Positions 6,181-8,439 of a stretch of 8,439 nucleotides of DNA are shown here, in pieces (position 1 is the first letter of the stretch; every line of letters starts with the position of its first letter). The stretch covers positions 1 to 8,439 of the forward strand of contig JACZYS010000109.1 of the NCBI GenBank assembly GCA_022570975.1. Direction: 5' to 3'. The notes beneath the pieces were generated by a model. It was not told the DNA's origin. It searched no databases and saw only the letters and a list, made by a program, of their open reading frames with translations. Source of the DNA: Candidatus Zixiibacteriota bacterium (lineage in GTDB: Bacteria > Zixibacteria > MSB-5A5 > GN15 > FEB-12). The translations under genes were made by a program, and so were the position numbers.

Positions 6181-7972
6181 CAGAGTTTCCTTCTTCGGTT
6201 TCATCAAATGCTTCATCGATATTAATAGCCTGGTTTCTTTCAATTTTATAAATAGGCATTTCTATATTTTCACGGTTGCGGCCAAATTTTATCGTCCCGG
6301 ATACTCCTGCATTTTGCTTTTTACTGTTAAGACTTTTTAAGAGCGCCTCTGAGTCCGGTCTTCTTCGTTTAACATTCAAAAAACAGATGTTTAAGGCATC
6401 ATACCCCAAACTGGCCAGCCGAGTTGGTCTGCTGGCGTATCTTGCTTCATAAAGCGATGCAAATTTAAGGTATTGTTCACTGTCTCCGGAAGATAAAAAC
6501 GGTGAAGGAAAGACTGCATTTCTTGTATATCTTTCTTCCAGCTTAAGCACCGACTCCGCTCCCCACCCGTCAGAGCCTAAGAAAAAAGAATTCAGATTAT
6601 AAAAACTTATCTGCGGAATAAGCAGCCTTAATCTTTCCGGAGCACCGGGAAGAAAAATGCAGTCCACATATGCTTCAATCTCTTCCACGTCCAGTGTGTC
6701 GCCATCTTTATCAACAATAAAAATTGAATCGGGGTGTCGGCCCAAGAGAGTTGCTTTTACTTGCCGGATAATTTTTCCAAAATCTTTGTCACGGGGTCGG
6801 TAATATTCTATTGAAATAATTTCTCCACCGAGCATAGTAAAACGGTCAGAAAACGCAGCCGACATTTTAAGATGTTCGCCTGAAGTAGGAGTTATGATTA
6901 AGGCCGTGTCTGCATTTAGGATATTAATAGCGTACTCTGCCATTCTTATCCCCTGAAGTTCAATGTTTGGTGAAAGCTGAAAAGAATTTTCTGACAGCAG
7001 GGTCAAGCCGGCATCGGTTGCGGCCGGAATTATCATTGGAAGATATTCGCAGTTTAAACTGGCCGATGCCACCGATGCTTCCTGGGATGTCAGAGGGCCG
7101 ATTATCAAATCGGTGTCATACGACTTGCATATTTGTTTTACGATTCGTCCTGTTTCTATCGGGTCACCTTTGGTGTCATAAGGCGTGATATTCAAATCAA
7201 TCTTATTCTTTTGACGAATCTGTTCCGCCGCAATAACAACTCCGTTGTATATCTCCTGGGCATAAGAATTCATTTCACCGCTTAAGGGGAGCAGGACTGC
7301 TATTTCCAGAGTATTCTTTGAACTCTTGTTCTTGCTTTTTAAATTCTGAATTTCGATTTCGAACTCACAGAGATCCCGAAGCTCTTCGATTTTTTCCGTC
7401 TCACCTCTCTTGCTGTGTATGTTTACCAAAAGTTTTACTACCGGGCAGATTTTCCCTTGAGGGAAATTTGCGAAATGCGAGGTCTGAAAATTTATAGTCC
7501 CGGCATTTTCAAAAGCACTCTTGAGAGAATTCAAAATTATATTCTCAAGTTTCTCCTCAGATGCTTTCTTCCATGCTTCCATGTAGAAAGTTACTGCATT
7601 TCTTGAAACACCTTTTTTGTAATAGGAATTGCCAATAAAAAAATAAGCAGCGGCAAGGTTTGGTGAGTTAGCGTATTTTTTTGAAAAGAATGAGAACCCG
7701 GCAATTGCCTTGTCATAATTGCCAAAATAATATTCCGATTTTGATTTGTTGAAGAGAATTAAATCAAGATTTGGTGAGTTGGGAAATCGTCCGGTAAGCT
7801 CATTGAAAATTGAGATCGCTTCCAGCCAGTTTTGCTGGCGCATCATTCTTTTTGCTTTTGAATATAAAGAGACAACTTCGCTTTCATCATTGATAACTTC
7901 CGCAGAAGTAAAAAGAGGCATGGCAATGATGAGCGAGACCAAGGTGATGCTTTTTAAAAGAGGCATCTTCAT
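6173..7972 (-). CDS. Secreted TPR plus type 1 periplasmic-binding protein (LpoA/LivK-like)
   Basis: This 599-residue protein has a signal peptide at 1-24 (hydrophobic 9-22, likely cleavage after TSA). There is no lipobox cysteine; the first Cys is residue 176. It should therefore be a soluble periplasmic protein, not a lipoprotein. At least three TPR-like helical pairs follow at about 33-66, 69-103 and 106-139, with NSPN closing the first two units 37 residues apart. From about 222 to 580 it is a type 1 periplasmic-binding fold (Peripla_BP_6/LivK): EIAVLLPLSGEMNSYAQEI at 223-241, IIGPLTSQEA at 290-299 and MIIPAATDAGLT at 313-324. The TPR plus LivK order recalls LpoA, the activator of penicillin-binding protein 1A in gammaproteobacteria. 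However, no transpeptidase is nearby and the lipid anchor is missing, so a ligand sensor is equally possible. The ATG directly follows the stop of the DUF151 gene (TAAATG) without a clear ribosome site; Met3 is an alternative start. The acidic C-terminus overlaps the next gene by 8 bases. Confidence 0.87.
   Translation of the reverse strand: MKMPLLKSITLVSLIIAMPLFTSAEVINDESEVVSLYSKAKRMMRQQNWLEAISIFNELTGRFPNSPNLDLILFNKSKSEYYFGNYDKAIAGFSFFSKKYANSPNLAAAYFFIGNSYYKKGVSRNAVTFYMEAWKKASEEKLENIILNSLKSAFENAGTINFQTSHFANFPQGKICPVVKLLVNIHSKRGETEKIEELRDLCEFEIEIQNLKSKNKSSKNTLEIAVLLPLSGEMNSYAQEIYNGVVIAAEQIRQKNKIDLNITPYDTKGDPIETGRIVKQICKSYDTDLIIGPLTSQEASVASASLNCEYLPMIIPAATDAGLTLLSENSFQLSPNIELQGIRMAEYAINILNADTALIITPTSGEHLKMSAAFSDRFTMLGGEIISIEYYRPRDKDFGKIIRQVKATLLGRHPDSIFIVDKDGDTLDVEEIEAYVDCIFLPGAPERLRLLIPQISFYNLNSFFLGSDGWGAESVLKLEERYTRNAVFPSPFLSSGDSEQYLKFASLYEARYASRPTRLASLGYDALNICFLNVKRRRPDSEALLKSLNSKKQNAGVSGTIKFGRNRENIEMPIYKIERNQAINIDEAFDETEEGNSDE
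6188..6192 (-). promoter_or_regulatory. Shine-Dalgarno site deciding the 66-residue gene's start
   Basis: On the - strand AAGGA lies 7 bases before the ATG at 6180, inside the last codons of the upstream gene. No comparable site supports the longer start at 6243. Confidence 0.6.
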
Positions 7973-8439
7973 TTACAAAGAATATTTTCCGAAATCTTCC
8001 GGATTTATTTTCTTGACTCTTTCTCTAAGAGATTCCGGATCTGTGGGAAGGGGAGGATTTTCTTTACTATCATCAGATTGAATATTAAACAGCTCTTCAT
8101 TTACAAATATTTTTGCTCCGGTTTTTAAGGCCATGGCAATTGAATCGGATGGTCTGGCGTCAATAATATGTTTGTCACCGTTGCGAGATATATGCACCTG
8201 GGCATAAAAAGTCTGATCTTTTAAAGCGGTGATTTCAATTCTATCAAGTTTAGCTTCTAAGTTGTCTATGATTTCTTTTAGGAGGTCATATGTCATTGGT
8301 CTTTTTGGTTTTACCCCGGAGAGTTCCATGGCAATTCCCCATGCCTCAGAGTGGCCGATCCAAATTGGCAGGACCTTATTAATACCAATCGGAGCCAGAA
8401 TGACAACCGGTGAATTGGTTGTCATGTCCAGTGCCAAAC
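7973..8439 (-). CDS. Bifunctional nuclease family protein (DUF151), 5' partial
   Basis: This protein belongs to the DUF151/BFN family, whose characterised plant member has DNase and RNase activity; bacterial members are mostly uncharacterised. Family landmarks in the visible part are LALDMTTNSPVVIL, LPIWIG (residues 23-28 counted from the TTG at 8437), ELSGVKPKRPMTYDLL, and IDARPSDSIAMAL at 92-104, the most conserved block. The C-terminal element ends LRERVKKINPEDFGKY, also seen in many members. The gene is cut by the window edge. The TTG at 8437 is almost certainly the Leu of the family's GLALD motif, not a start, so roughly 8-10 N-terminal residues are missing. Its TAA abuts the ATG of the periplasmic-binding-protein gene. 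It is the first visible gene of the five-gene block; the operon may begin further upstream. Confidence 0.92.
   Translation of the reverse strand, partial: LALDMTTNSPVVILAPIGINKVLPIWIGHSEAWGIAMELSGVKPKRPMTYDLLKEIIDNLEAKLDRIEITALKDQTFYAQVHISRNGDKHIIDARPSDSIAMALKTGAKIFVNEELFNIQSDDSKENPPLPTDPESLRERVKKINPEDFGKYSL

Noticed and set aside
7659..7780. Direct repeat TTTGGTGAGTT at 7659-7669 and 7770-7780
   Set aside because: The copies are 111 bases (37 codons) apart and encode the NSPN turns of successive TPR units, so protein repeat structure explains them.
7746..8081. 111-codon + strand open frame across the junction of the DUF151 and periplasmic-binding-protein genes
   Set aside because: Both - strand genes there have clear family motifs; the + frame has no ribosome site and no recognisable domain.
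8435..8437. TTG as start codon of the DUF151 gene
   Set aside because: The residue corresponds to the Leu of the GLALD motif that normally lies several residues inside the protein; the gene continues past the window edge.

Overview
The window looks like a chromosomal segment from an AT-leaning Gram-negative (diderm) bacterium. A periplasmic adaptor for an efflux pump and a secreted periplasmic-binding-type protein both imply a periplasm. The style of the proteins (MacB-type permease pairs, a TPR plus LivK-like protein, a DUF151 nuclease) suggests a poorly cultivated lineage, perhaps Zixibacteria or a neighbour in the FCB group. That placement is an inference and cannot be settled from this sequence alone. 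There are no tRNA or rRNA genes, insertion sequences, CRISPR arrays or phage genes.

Left block, + strand, 138-4435: a compact four-gene transporter operon. It encodes a MacA/HlyD-type membrane fusion adaptor, two consecutive MacB/FtsX-type permeases and a separate LolD/MacB-type ATPase, with gaps of 9, 8 and 21 bases. The two permeases keep the same residue numbering without gaps for about 340 residues, so they are a tandem duplication. They probably form a heterodimer energised by the one ATPase and linked to the outer membrane through the adaptor. No outer-membrane channel gene is visible.

Middle, - strand, 4464-4901: a single AHSA1/SRPBCC-domain gene converging on the transporter operon, with its own candidate promoter. 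A nearly perfect inverted repeat overlaps the -35 position.

Right block, - strand, 8439 down to 5018: five tightly packed genes. In transcription order they are a DUF151 bifunctional-nuclease-family protein (5' end cut off by the window), a 599-residue secreted TPR plus type 1 periplasmic-binding protein that resembles LpoA in layout, a 66-residue protein, a two-TM protein with a PH-like tail, and a 152-residue protein with a hydrophobic core and proline-rich tail. Junctions are 0 bases, 8-base overlap, 9-base gap and ATGA overlap, so they are almost certainly co-transcribed. The last three have no function I recognise. This is the part of the window most likely to hold something undescribed.

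The first 137 bases carry the leader of the transporter operon and perhaps the edge of another gene. The only other gap over 100 bases is 4902-5017. No gene-free stretch exceeds 300 bases.
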